Below, one piece after another: positions 18,871-29,248 of a DNA stretch of 64,000 nucleotides (positions are counted from its first letter, which is position 1; the number at the start of each line of letters is the position of its first letter). The position numbers were made by a program, and so were the translations under genes. Under the pieces are notes generated by a model that did no database searches, had not been told where the DNA came from, and saw only the letters and a list, made by a program, of their open reading frames with translations. The stretch comes from Pyropia yezoensis (Eukaryota; Rhodophyta; Bangiophyceae; Bangiales; Bangiaceae). The stretch is from the NCBI GenBank assembly GCA_009829735.1, contig CM020618.1:32526894-32590893 (forward strand), given 5' to 3'.

Positions 18871-21800
18871 CCGATGGAGCTGGCCGTCCTAAGCTCACAA
18901 CGGCAGCCTCGGCCAAGTGGTTCAAGAGGATGAACCGATCCTGCCGGATACTGCGGCGACCTAAGGGAGTCCGCCCACCTCGGGTAGGACTCCCCAAGAA
19001 CGTAAACCCACGTCGGGTCATCGCGGTGCTGACGGGTGAGAACTTCCAGGTGGCTGGACGGGTGCAACTAGCCCCCGGCCGTGCCTGCTGTGCCCGTGTC
19101 GTACTTGATACCGGTTCAGGAGCCTCCTTGATACGCAAGTCGCTATTACCTAAGGAGATGAAGCTCCGGCGCTGGAGGTCTAAGGCCGACCATATGATTG
19201 ACATCAATGGTGGGGTACTTCCCATTGTTGGTGCCGTGACCCTACCAACTAGGTTGGGAACCCATGAGGTCGACGTGACCTATGGTGTAGTTGAGAATAT
19301 ATCGGTACCCCTGCTTCTGGGTACCCCTTATGTTGTTACACAAGTGCCTTTGATTTGTGGCCCTGAGTATTGGGTCAAGTTGATGAATGGGGAGACCATC
19401 CCCATCCTTGGTAAGGGAAAGTCTGTGGCTCCTGTGACAGTCTCACAGTCGAAGCCTGTTTGCTCCGTGAGAGAAGGGTTTACTGCTACCCTGCGTTTAG
19501 CCCGTAAGGTCACGTTGCCCCCCAACTCGGTGGCGCACGTTGACGTTGTAACTGATTATACAAGGAACGGGTTGGTGCACCCTTACCCCCGTCTTGCTTG
19601 CAAGCACCAAGTGCATGTTGCCCTTGGCACGATGGACTCCAAAGCCGGAGTCCCGTGGAAGGTTCAGGTGATGAATCTGAGCTCTTCGCCCAAGTACTTC
19701 AAGTCGGGAGCAAAGTTCGGTTATATTGACCAACATGAGGGACCAGTAGTAGCGGTCACCCTCAACGCGGGCGCGAGTAGCGACCCGAAGCCCGGAAAGG
19801 AGAAGCACTATGCCAAGCCGGCCGCCTCTCCCCGACCCCATGTGAACATGGAGAATGTTCCACCCAGGTTGTGGGTTCAAGTTGAACGCCTCTTGGACCA
19901 ATACCACAAGTTGTGGGATGGTCAATTGGGACTCATGAGAGCCACCGAACACCGGATCGAGTTGAAACCCGGTGCACCCCCTATACGCCAACAACCGTAT
20001 AGGGGAGGACCCCGTTCAAGGGCCCTCGTTAAGGAGCAAGTTGCTCGCATGGAGGCCCTCGATGTGATCGAGGCCAGCAACGCCGAGTGGGCGAGTCCGG
20101 CGGTCAATGTCCCCAAGGTTGATGTGACCCCACGGTTCGTTATCGACTACCGTAAGCTCAACGAGAGCACGGTGAAGGATAGTTATCCCCTCCCTAGGAT
20201 GGACGACTGTCTGGACTTACTGGGGGAGGCAAACGTGTTCTCTACCCTAGACTGTAACGCGGGGTATTGGGAAATTCCCATTACCCCGGAAGACAGGCAT
20301 AAAACTACCTTTACCTGTCACTGTGGTACCTACCAGTGCAAACGACTACCGTTTGGACTGTGCAACGCGCCGGCAACTTTCCAGCGCGCCATGGACATGA
20401 TTCTGGCCGGAGTACGGTGGCAGATCTGTCTTGCGTACCTAGACGATATCATTGCGTTCTCCCGAAGTCCGGAGGAGCACATTGGCCATCTTGGCCAGGT
20501 GTTCAAGCTACTTGCTGACGCCGGGGTGTCACTGAAGGCGAGCAAGTGCCACCTCTTCACTCTGGAGGTGGAATACTTGGGACATGTAGTCCGTCCGGGG
20601 GGCCTCAGTGTCAACGAGAAGAACTTGAGGGCCATCCGTAAGGCTCAGTACCCCCGGACCCAGACCCAGGTGAGGAGCTTCCTCGGGATGTGTAACGTGT
20701 ACCGACGCTTCACGAAGGGCTTCGCCAAGGTGGCGAAGCCGCTGAATGAGCTAGTTAGCTCGACGCTACCGAAGAACCTGGCTCCCCCGAGTCGGGTGGA
20801 GCAGGAATCCTTTGAGACTCTTCGGGACCTACTGCTGAAGCCCCCTATCTTGGCCATTCCCAGGTTGCGAGGCCACTACATCTTAGACGTGGATGCTAGC
20901 TACGACCCACTTGGTTGTGTGTTGCTTCAGAAGCAGCCGGACAAGGAGTACTCGCCGGTAGGATCCTTCAGCAAGGGGCTGAACTCGGCTGAGAAGAACT
21001 ATGGAGTCACCGACTTGGAAGGACTCGCAGTGGTGTGGGCGGTGACGTCACTTCGTCACTACCTAGAGGGTGAGAAGTTCCTCATCCGTTGTGACCACCG
21101 TGCATTGCAGTTCATCTTCAAGACGGACTGTACGAACACTCGTCTCAACCGGTGGAGGGTGCGACTGGCACCCTTCAACTTCGATATTGAGTACCGACCT
21201 GGCAGGCAACATGCCCTTGCCGACGGCCTTTCTCGGGTACCTTCCGAGGGGCTGGACACTAACTCAGTCGATGATGACATCCCCATCGTGGGGGTAGTCA
21301 CGCGCTCGGGTCAGGCGTTGGACCCCGAGGCGCCAGGGAACAAGAAGTACTTGCCCCTGTCCATGGACGAGGTGGTGAAGGCCCAGGCCGAGGACTCCTT
21401 CTGCAAGTCGCAGAGGGATACGCTAGATACGGTGGCGGAGATGCGGTTCTTCATCGGAGACGATGGCTTCCTCTTGAGGAGGGGAGTATTTCAGGGGACC
21501 GAACAACTTGTCGTCCCCGCATCCCTCAAGGACAGTATTCTTGAGAGGGAGCATAACGCTCCCACAGGTGGACACTTGGGGTCTAGTAAACTGTACCAGA
21601 CCCTGAGGACCAGGTACTAATGGCCGTCCATGGTGGTGGACATCTACAGTTGGGTGGCTGCCTGCACAAGTTGTACGCAGAGCCGTCTGATGGAACGGCG
21701 GCCTACTACGGCTATGTTACTGTTCCCGGCCAAGGAGCCCTTTGCCGCGTTGGCAATGGACATCCTTGGGCCCCCGCCAGTGACCGAGGAGGGCAACCAG

Positions 21801-22849
21801 TACCTCCTGGTCATCTGCGATCGCTTCACGAAACTTACGCGAGCGATCCCTCTGGCAGAGATCACGGCCATGCCGGTCGTGTGAGCCTTCCTGGATCACT
21901 GGTTTGCCGCGTATGGCATTCCGGACAGTACACTGTCGGACAATGGACCTCAATTTGCGTCCGTACTGTTTCATGGAGTGCTGGATCTGTTGGGGGTTCA
22001 GGCAAACTATGCCACCCCCTACCATCCACAAACTAATGGGCAGGTGGAGCGCTTCAACAAAACTATTGTTCGGCAGCTGCGCCACTATGTGAGTGAGCAC
22101 GTGAAAACGTGTGACCAATACATTTCTGTTCGTACAACCGCCTACAATTCGCAGGTTCACTCATCTACCAGGGAAGTACCCCTCGCTTTTGTGACCCCCC
22201 GTCGCGTGCGGTCCATTGCCGTACGGCGGCCGCTCCCAAATAGGGAGGCCGATGGCAGTACACCTACTCCCACTGAGATTAAGGCGGAGTTCGCTGCTAG
22301 GCTCGAAAAACTCATCCCTAAAGTCAGGGCTGAGATGGACAAAGCGCAAAAGCGCTACAAGCGTACCGTTGACAAAAAGGTGCGTAACGCCAAGCACGTC
22401 CCCGAGCAGGTTGACTGGGTACTGGCTCACTCACACACCTCAACTGGGGGTAAGTTGGTATTCCAGAAGAAGGGGCCGAACCAGGTCCTTCGTACAGATG
22501 GACGGCGGTTCACAATCGAAAGTGACGATGGGGTCCGCACTGTAAACGGACAGGACGTGGTGAAAGTTGCACCACCTCCTGCAGGCGACCCGGCTTAAGT
22601 GCGTGCGCTGAAAGCGTGGCGCCTGCCTTCGCTACCTGCGTCCAAACAGGGCCCGCAGGAGTACGTGTTCGATAAGTTCATCGACCACGGGTGGGATGAG
22701 GACACTAACCGCCTCATGTTGAGGGTGCGTTGGCTGGTTATATGGCAAGGGATGATACGTGGGAATACGTGGAGGACCTTCCCGCTGAGAAGGTCCGGGC
22801 GTACTGCGCCCGGAATGATATCGACCCTTACTGCCCCCCCTCAACGTGA
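18867..22849 (+). pseudogene. pol: pol of element A (protease-RT-RNase H-integrase-chromodomain, with stops)
   Basis: The first 917 codons are open: protease LDTGSGAS, RT with LPFGLCNAPATFQRA and a YLDD motif, RNase H, and the integrase zinc-binding start. A TAC-to-TAA change stops the frame at 21618-21620 (YYWPS in element C). Further stops follow at about 21882 (TCA to TGA) and 22596 (TGG to TAA), and the chromodomain (DKFIDHGWDEDTNRLMLRVR) is frameshifted after about 22735. The catalytic segments seem otherwise conserved, so inactivation is recent. Confidence 0.9.
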
Positions 22850-22960
22850 GGGAAGGCCAAAGGACAGTGCCAAGAGAGTGCTTCAAGTCGAAGTGGTACG
22901 CAGAGTGGCTTTTAACTACAGCCCTAACCCACACACTCTCACAACAGAGGCAGCTGCCAA

Positions 22961-24903
22961 TTAGGCACGCATGCTAGACGCCCCAACACCACGGCCCTCA
23001 CCCTTACGTGGAGGCGAGCGGCGAGACCCACGCCGATAACGTTCTCCACCCGTCGGCGGGGGCGGCGGATCCAAGTCGGAACCGTCGCGCCCCTCACGGT
23101 CGCGCAAATGGCGACGACCGCGGCTACTCTTCTGCTTGGTCTTGCGCGCAAGTTGGCGACGCAGACGCCGGAAAGACTCCGTCTCCCACGGGGTAGAGGA
23201 CTCCGAGACGAAATAAGACAGCTCGTCTTCCGACACGGAGGGAGACCGCCTAGAGTGACGGCGACGACGGCGAGGAGGCGAGTATGCCCGGCTCGCGCGA
23301 CGCTTGCCACGCCCAAGTGGGGCTGGCTGGGGCACAATTGACCCAATACGAGCCAACTCGGTCGTCATGAACCCCGCTACCGACTCGCAACTCGCGGTCG
23401 CCACCGCAGTACGAACGCGCTCCTCAAGTTGAGGAGTCTCTAAAACTTGAAGGGTTGCAGCCGACGCGGCCAACCAAGAATAGGTGCTCACCAACGTGGT
23501 GATCATCATTTCTGAGGTCAAGGGCGTGGCCGGCAATACCAACTTGGGATAAACCGTAAGGAGGGTGGCCCCCAAGTTGGGGGACACCGGGGTGGATGAC
23601 TCAACGGCAACGCTTATCGGGATGTCCCCGTGCGGCTGGAAAGGGACAGGAGGAAGAGGAGGGGCTTGCCGAGTTCGCGGAGCCCGAGAGTAACTGCGAC
23701 CCCTACTCGGGGCCCCTGTAGCGGGTTGAGTCTCGTAGCCCTCGTAGGAGGGCACTGCCACTACGAATGCCTTGTCCGGGGGAGGAGCAGTATGGCGTCT
23801 CACCCCCGGGGCATACGGGTAGTCCCCGATGCCCAGCCCCCATTGAAGTACCACACGGCCGTCGTGATGTTCACGACCGACCCAGACGAACTGGCGAAGT
23901 GTACCATCGTCCTTGGGCCCGCGGGAGGATCGGCGCAACTTGTGCTCGATGCTCTCCCACTCGATGATCTTACGGAGACGCAGCATCTCTTCAAGTAGAG
24001 TGTGCTGTCCTGATGAGCATCCCTCAGCAACTAGCTGAGGGGTGAGCTGTTCCAAACCTTGGAAAAGCCGGGGGGCGAGATGCCAGAGCATCCCCCGCCG
24101 CTGAACACAAGACACCCAGATCGACATGGCCTCGAGGAGCCACTGGGTTGCCAACATGGCGAACACCAGGTGGTCCGGGCTAGCCGCCAACATGGTGGAG
24201 CCGAATTGATCGAGCAACAATGGAAGTAAAGCCGGAAACCCGTAGGGGACCTCAACTTGAGGCCACCACTCGGGCTTCATCGGATAGTACTGCTCCTTTC
24301 TAGCAGGGGACTGCTGCGGAAACTGGAGTTGAGCCGAGGTCACCAAGTAGGGACCTCGCCGGAAGTCCTTCTCCATCCGCACATCGAAGTGATGAGTGTG
24401 CGGATCGACGTCGCGAAGGTACGGGGGGTGAGTTGCCACCGCGTCCCAAGTGAAGGTCGGCACGTCGTTGGTGCCCGGGATAGTACCCCCGCGGTCCACC
24501 ATTGCCTTGGCCCGCTGCACGTCCTCGACCTCGTCCTCATCCAGGAAGGCAAACTGGTCCGTTCTGAAGTCGGGAGGAAACCCGACCCTACGGGGAAACC
24601 TCTCCCGTAGGCGGTCCCACACACGACCATCGCTATGCCAAGTCGGCCACAGCGGAGAACAGTCAACCCCTCCTCATACAGAGGCCAAGCGGGGTAAAGC
24701 CACCGCCCCAAGGCCTCCCGTGGAACAACGCGGCCCGTCTCCAGGGGAGATCCCGCCGCCAACCCAAAGCCGGGTGACGCGCGAGTCCCATACCCCGAAG
24801 CGATCGCGGAGCCCCCGCCGGAAGTCCCGGCGGGCGCTGCATAGTAGGACGTGTCCTCCATACGTTCATCCAGGGAGTCAGTCTCCACCCCCGGGGTCAC
24901 CAT
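22961..24903 (-). pseudogene. Antisense ORF (aORF) of element A, one frameshift
   Basis: It lies between pol and the 3' LTR on the opposite strand; its stop is 112 bp beyond the pol stop, so the genes converge. From MVTPGVETDS (ATG at 24903) the frame shifts once near 24660 and then runs 550 codons to TAA at 22961. The central part contains FTWDAVATHPPYL, YYPMKPEWWPQVEVPYGF, and RRGMLWHLAP followed by an EWES-type helix; these positions align by eye with the proteins in elements B and D. The C-terminus is rich in Arg/Ser (RRASRAYSPPRRRRRHSRRS), suggesting RNA or nuclear binding. No known domain was recognised; it does not look like a typical envelope (no signal peptide or fusion peptide seen). 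Confidence 0.75.
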
Positions 24904-25225
24904 GGCTCTCCCCAAGTTAGGGAGAGACGACCTGGTTGCAGTTGCACGAGACCCACCTCGAGTTGAGAGGGGCTCGGATCGCGGGTAGATGGGTGGCCTC
25001 CCCAGCGTGGGGCGGCCCAGGGTAAGGTGAAGAGGATGTGTTGGTGGTGGTGAGGTGAGAACCGATAAGAGCAAGCTGCTAAGTGGGCAAGCTTGAGGAG
25101 AGAAGCGGTCAACGTGACCGCCTCCACGTCCACGTGACGTACCTGGGGGACAACAAGTCGCGCCCCCAACGCCGCGATGTGCGTTCCTACGCACCCTCGC
25201 AGGGCCGACCGGGTCGGTCGAAACT

Positions 25226-25238
25226 GAGGAGAGGGGAG
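25226..25238 (+). other. Polypurine tract of element A
   Basis: A 13-base purine run (GAGGAGAGGGGAG) directly abuts the 3' LTR, the position where plus-strand DNA synthesis is primed in LTR retrotransposons. Confidence 0.8.
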
Positions 25239-25708
25239 TGTGGCAGTATTGACCCCCAGGTAGGGGGGGCAACACGTGCCATGCAAGGGGCGGCAGGCCA
25301 CTAGCCTGACCCGTTCCTCCCCCTGCATTTGGGTCCATATTCCCTAAGTTTGGGACAGTTAGCTTAGTAGTAAATCCAACTTGGATTTGAGGGCTTTCTG
25401 CATTTATCGTCTTGAATTTTCGTGTGGCCCGGTGGGCAGGTGCTGGGGTGGGAGATTCTGAGGGGCGAGATTCTGAGGGGACCCTGGGGGGATAAGGGGA
25501 GGGACAGCGGGGCTTGGCCTCGCTTCCCCGTCCCGATCAAGAAACTGTTGGCCCACACACCATCTTCTTGTTTGTCAGTGGGGGGATTGCCCCACAACAG
25601 GGACAGCGTGTGTGGGACTTGCACTTCTTCCGGTTCCCCCGACACGGGAGGCAGCCCTTGCGCACCGTCCCAACTTGGGTGCCGTGTGTGTGAGTGGTTT
25701 TTGCCACA
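25239..25708 (+). repeat. Element A 3' LTR (470 bp)
   Basis: About 98% identical to 16673-17141 by eye, with the same TGTGGCA...TGCCACA ends. Differences cluster near both ends, for example GGGGGGGC for GCGGGGC near 25265 and the last 45 bp. Confidence 0.95.
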
Positions 25709-26650
25709 GGACAGTCTCGAGACAATTTCCTGGAAGTCGGTTGTTTTTGTAGTCACGGCAGCTGCCGGCACCCCAGCAGTAGCTCTCTCTCGGCAGAAGG
25801 CGCGACGCCTGTAGGTGTTCCGCAGGGCGGTGTCCGAGTACTCCCCGTCTAACTGCCAGAAGATATAGCTTCATGTCTTGGCCGTCTCCCGCCAGCGGAT
25901 CATGCAAAGCTTAGTCTGGAGATACATGGGGGTCCGTCCGCAACGCGACCCCCCCACTGCGCGCCGGAAGCCTGGCCCGTGTCGGTGTCGTCAGCACGTC
26001 ATGTGCGGTCACGGCTGCGACGTGGGCGGCCGTTTGTATCCCTTCAGATCACTCTGGGGGTCCGCTAGGATCTGCCCGAGCAACCGTGGCCTCAGCCGCT
26101 GCTGCTGCTGCGTCGACAGCACAAGGAATCGCCACGGGTGCTCGCTGGGGGGGCACCGGCGCGGGGGGGGGCACTGGCGCGTGCTGCGGGTGTCCCGCCG
26201 ACGGCCCCGTCGGCGCGCGCGATGGGTCCCCGCCCCCGCCGCGCGCCCGGCCGAGTGCCATCCTCGCCCGCGATCCCCGCCGAAGCGATAGGCTGCCAGT
26301 CAGGAACATGTAGAACGGCGGCAGTGAAAACCCTGGTAGCCGAATCGAGATGGTGGGTGGAGGTGAAGCGCAAAGGAAGCGTTACGAAAGAACGAGGGTA
26401 GGTACCGCACACGGTGCGTGGCAGGTGGGATCGTGGCCGCCGCGCGTCGTGCCATGTGCGTCGGACAACAGCCAATTTTTTAGTTGTCCTCCTGTGTCAG
26501 TACAATAATGTATGCTGGGAAATACGAGGCCATGTTTGGTGCGGAACATTGGGTCGAGCTGAGGACGCCTCTTGTTCGGTGTGCGGCTCCGTTATGTGAC
26601 AGGAGTCACATGACCGAACCGCACGTAACCGAATACGCACTGTACGCACC
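25709..26650. other. Segment between element A and the PiggyBac-like element
   Basis: No gene recognised. On the minus strand 25709-25900 reads smoothly for about 60 codons (FWQLDGEYSDTALRNTYRR) directly against the LTR boundary and may be a remnant of a gene interrupted by element A, but I cannot identify it. 26030-26320 is GC-rich low complexity; 26480-26650 is more balanced. Confidence 0.4.
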
Positions 26651-26713
26651 CTGGGAACTAGTGTCTATCCTACTGACAGCATCATTTGATGCTTTTAGCA
26701 TCAAATGATGCTG
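26651..26713. repeat. Left terminal inverted repeat plus subterminal hairpin
   Basis: The outer 25 bp (26651-26675) match the right end in inverse orientation. 26677-26713 forms a perfect 17-bp stem with a TTT loop; each arm is itself nearly palindromic. Confidence 0.85.
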
Positions 26714-27297
26714 TTTTCCACCCTCTGTTTACTCATACTTCCCGACGTCGCCTGCTCGTTTAGACCATAGAAACGAGCTCAGCGTCGGCTGTTTACCCCC
26801 AGGGGAGGTTGAGTGCATCCCATTCAGAGGAGAACACATGGTCAGACTGGCGTTTGTGCGCGCTTTTCTGTCCCGCCAACAGGATGGAACGGACCTTCCG
26901 TTCACGCCGCCCCTGTCTTCCGACGTCTCAGCGCGGCGCCCTTCCCCACCCCTGCCCTCCCTGTCCTCTGCCCGAGCCTCTCCCACCGACACCCCGAGCC
27001 TTTCCCGCCATACCTCCCCAATGGATGCCCGCGCGCGCCCTCCATCAATGTGTCAACCGGTCCTACCGCGGTGTGACAACCGCCCCTACCGGCCCCCACG
27101 ATGCTCTCACCCCCCTTTCATCTGGATGCGCCCCCCGCCCTCCCCCGGACTCCCTCGCCCCTCCCCTGCTTTCTCCCCCGGCCCCTTCCGACCTCCCCTT
27201 CCCCCGCTCCCCCTCCTTACCCGTGTCCTTCTAAACCTGTCTCGTATTCTGTGTCGTCTCCTTGTTCCTCCCCCACTTCACCACGGCACCCCACAGG
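26714..27297. other. 5' internal region of the PiggyBac-like element
   Basis: Between the left end and the transposase start. Pro-rich frames (Ala, Pro, Ser) are open on the plus strand, but no domain is visible. Serves presumably as promoter and leader. Confidence 0.4.
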
Positions 27298-28301
27298 ATG
27301 GCAAGGTCCAAGCACCGAAAGCGGGCCGCTGCTGTTCTCGCCGCTCTGGCCACGCCTTCCCCTCCCGCATCCCCCCTTCCTGCTGACCACCCATCTTCTC
27401 CCCTGCCTCCCGCGCCGGCCCAGCTTCCTGCCTCTCTGCCGGTCCCCCCACCTGCCCCATTTCTATCGCCCCCATCGCCCCCACCGGCCTTGGCGCCGCC
27501 CCCCCCCCCCCCCCCCCCCCTCCTGTCGCGCCTCTTTTGCCGACCCCCCCCCCCCTTCCTCCTGTCGCGCCTCCACTGGCAGCCCCCCCCGCCCGAAAGA
27601 GGAAGAGCAACGCTCAGGACACGCGGCTGCTCGTCGGCGCCACGGTGCACACGGACGCCATCAACCTCTCGAACATCTCTGAGTGCTCCTGCTTCTTGGG
27701 CGCCGCCGCCAAGACCACGCAGGTGACGGGCACGGTCAAAGAGGTCGTGCGCGGATTGACCAAGATGGGGAGGGGCAGGACGGACCTGAAGGTGATGTGG
27801 CTGTGGCTGGGCCGTGAGGTGGAGAAGGTCCTCTCGCTACGCAGCGTGCGGGCAGGTGCGCCGCCCGCTATCGCCCCGCCTGCCGCAGCGGAAGGGCTGG
27901 AGGCGGGTTCACCTGTCACCCAAGAGTCGCAGCCGGGTAGCGCCGGGCCGAATTGCGGTGGGGCGCCTTGTGACCCGCCTGTGGCTGTGGCCCCACCCCT
28001 GGTGGGGCCCCCCCTTGGCGCGACCCCGCCCCTGCCCAACCATGCGGGCAGTGCCTCGGGGGCTTCCCCCGCCCCTGCACCCCGGACGGCCAGTGCTACA
28101 GCCCATGGGTATGTCTGGAATGAAGGGGCGGCCACAGAGTCGGTTGGTGGGCCGGTTCCTCGGCAGTGGTGGGCGGTGCGCACCCTTGCAGGAGACGTCA
28201 TCCAAGAGGAGGGCGACACCATGGGGCCTGGTGCTTCCCGGACGGCTTACGACTATTTCATGGCCATGTTTCCGATGGACCAGCTGGTGCGCATGGTGCG
28301 C
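27298..28301 (+). pseudogene. PiggyBac-like transposase, 5' half (split by element D)
   Basis: An ATG at 27298 opens a Lys/Arg-rich start (MARSKHRKRAAAV) and a Pro-rich linker; two C-runs (27500-27520 and 27546-27556) separate it from the main frame, so a homopolymer indel (real or sequencing) lies there. The main frame carries RKRKSNAQDTRLLVGATVHT, then TTQVTGTVKEVVRGLTKM, a Pro/Ala linker and YDYFMAMFPMDQLVRMV, where the retrotransposon cuts the codon series after the target duplication TGCGC. The downstream half continues in the same frame at 39102. The region upstream of the catalytic domain aligns with the fragment at 47.9-48.8 kb. Confidence 0.7.
28297..28301. other. Target-site duplication of element D, left copy
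   Basis: TGCGC directly precedes the left LTR and is repeated exactly after the right LTR at 39097-39101. Confidence 0.95.
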
Positions 28302-28663
28302 TGTAGCACAATAGGAATCCGTCGCACGTCCACTCTCAGGGAACACTCACCAAGGGGGATCGGCACCAACGTCACCGGGAGGCCAAGGTTGCTGTCCTTG
28401 GAGCGCAAGCCACGGGACCAAGATGGGAGCCCAAATGGGAGGGGTTTGTTGTTCTACCTTGGCCGGCGGTGGATTCGCCACCGGCCCCCTCGTTATAAAC
28501 CCTCGGAGACACTACTAACTACCCTCCATCCCAAGATGCAAGTCCCTCTGGTCATACGTAACTTATAGATACCGTGACCAGCTCGGACTCTCAAGTTGAA
28601 GTTAAGGATTAGAAGTAGCCCCCCTGATATTAGGGTCACAATACGGACAACCATATTGCTACA
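28302..28663 (-). repeat. Element D LTR, left copy (3' LTR in sense direction)
   Basis: 362 bp, TGTAGCACAATAGG at the left and CATATTGCTACA at the right. It contains a GC hairpin (GGCCGG...CCGGCC) near 28461-28487 and a TATAAA at 28494-28499 on the plus strand. Confidence 0.97.
28494..28499 (+). promoter_or_regulatory. TATA-like box in the LTR, directed at the antisense ORF
   Basis: CGTTATAAACCC lies in the LTR on the plus strand. Transcription from about 28525 would run out of the LTR into the antisense ORF at 29249. The complementary strand (GGGTTTATAACG) is also weakly TATA-like, so the LTR could drive both directions. Confidence 0.4.
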
Positions 28664-28675
28664 TATCCCCCCCTT
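28664..28675 (-). other. Polypurine tract of element D
   Basis: On the minus strand AAGGGGGGGATA lies directly against the 3' LTR. Confidence 0.7.
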
Positions 28676-29248
28676 AGATTCGGCCCGTCCTCGGGTCGAG
28701 TTGCATTCGGGTTACCGAATGTAAGTGGGTCGCGTGACTGTTTACCCGTCGGGTGGGGCTTTGCGCCCCGTCGCGACAGACACCCCTTTTCGAGGTTGTC
28801 CGAGGGGGGTGCCCCCCTTTGTGTGGTACACACACGATCCGTTTTCCGGACCGTTAATTTCCCGATGCGGGTTTTTGTTCACGACCCCCCTTTCCGAGGG
28901 GTGGTGCAAGCGGATCCGCCACCAGGTGCCTGGTGGTAGGGGGGTCCCTCTCGTGTGGACGATTGAGTGGGGGGCGAGGGCAGCCCGCGTTGCGTGGGGG
29001 CGGTTGGGGGTGACCCCCCTTGCTTACCCCATGTGTGGGGGTGGCCCCGTCCCGCCCAGGTGCCTGGGTGGGGCGCGTTCGTAGCCCCGTGCGGCGTGGG
29101 TCGACCCGCGTGTTTGTGGCGCTGCTCGTGGCCGTTTGTGGTCATAAGCGCGGGTGCCTGCGCTTCCCTGGCTCGTCCCGGTTATCCCACCGTACCGGGT
29201 CGTAGCCGTCGACGGCTTGTGGGCGCGGGGGACTCTGCACCCGTTATC

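Larger units (their letters stand above)
16673..25708 (+). mobile_element. Ty3/gypsy LTR retrotransposon, element A (decayed, near full length)
   Basis: The order is 5' LTR, primer-binding site, gag, pol (protease, RT, RNase H, integrase, chromodomain), then an antisense reading frame, a polypurine tract and the 3' LTR. The LTRs begin TGTGGCA and end TGCCACA and differ at only about ten sites. Gag has an internal deletion and pol several stops, so it cannot make its own proteins. The five bases before the left LTR (CTAGC) and after the right LTR (GGACA) differ, so there is no target duplication; inter-element recombination or later loss at one side would explain that. It is closely related to element C at 56 kb. 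Confidence 0.93.

Noticed and set aside
22961-25338. Antisense ORF of element A as an envelope gene
   Set aside because: Position matches env in errantiviruses, but it is on the opposite strand and shows no signal peptide, furin site or membrane anchor.
16673-25708. CRISPR-like or bacterial defence locus
   Set aside because: Repeats are LTRs and coding tandem repeats; gene content is eukaryotic transposon and host genes.
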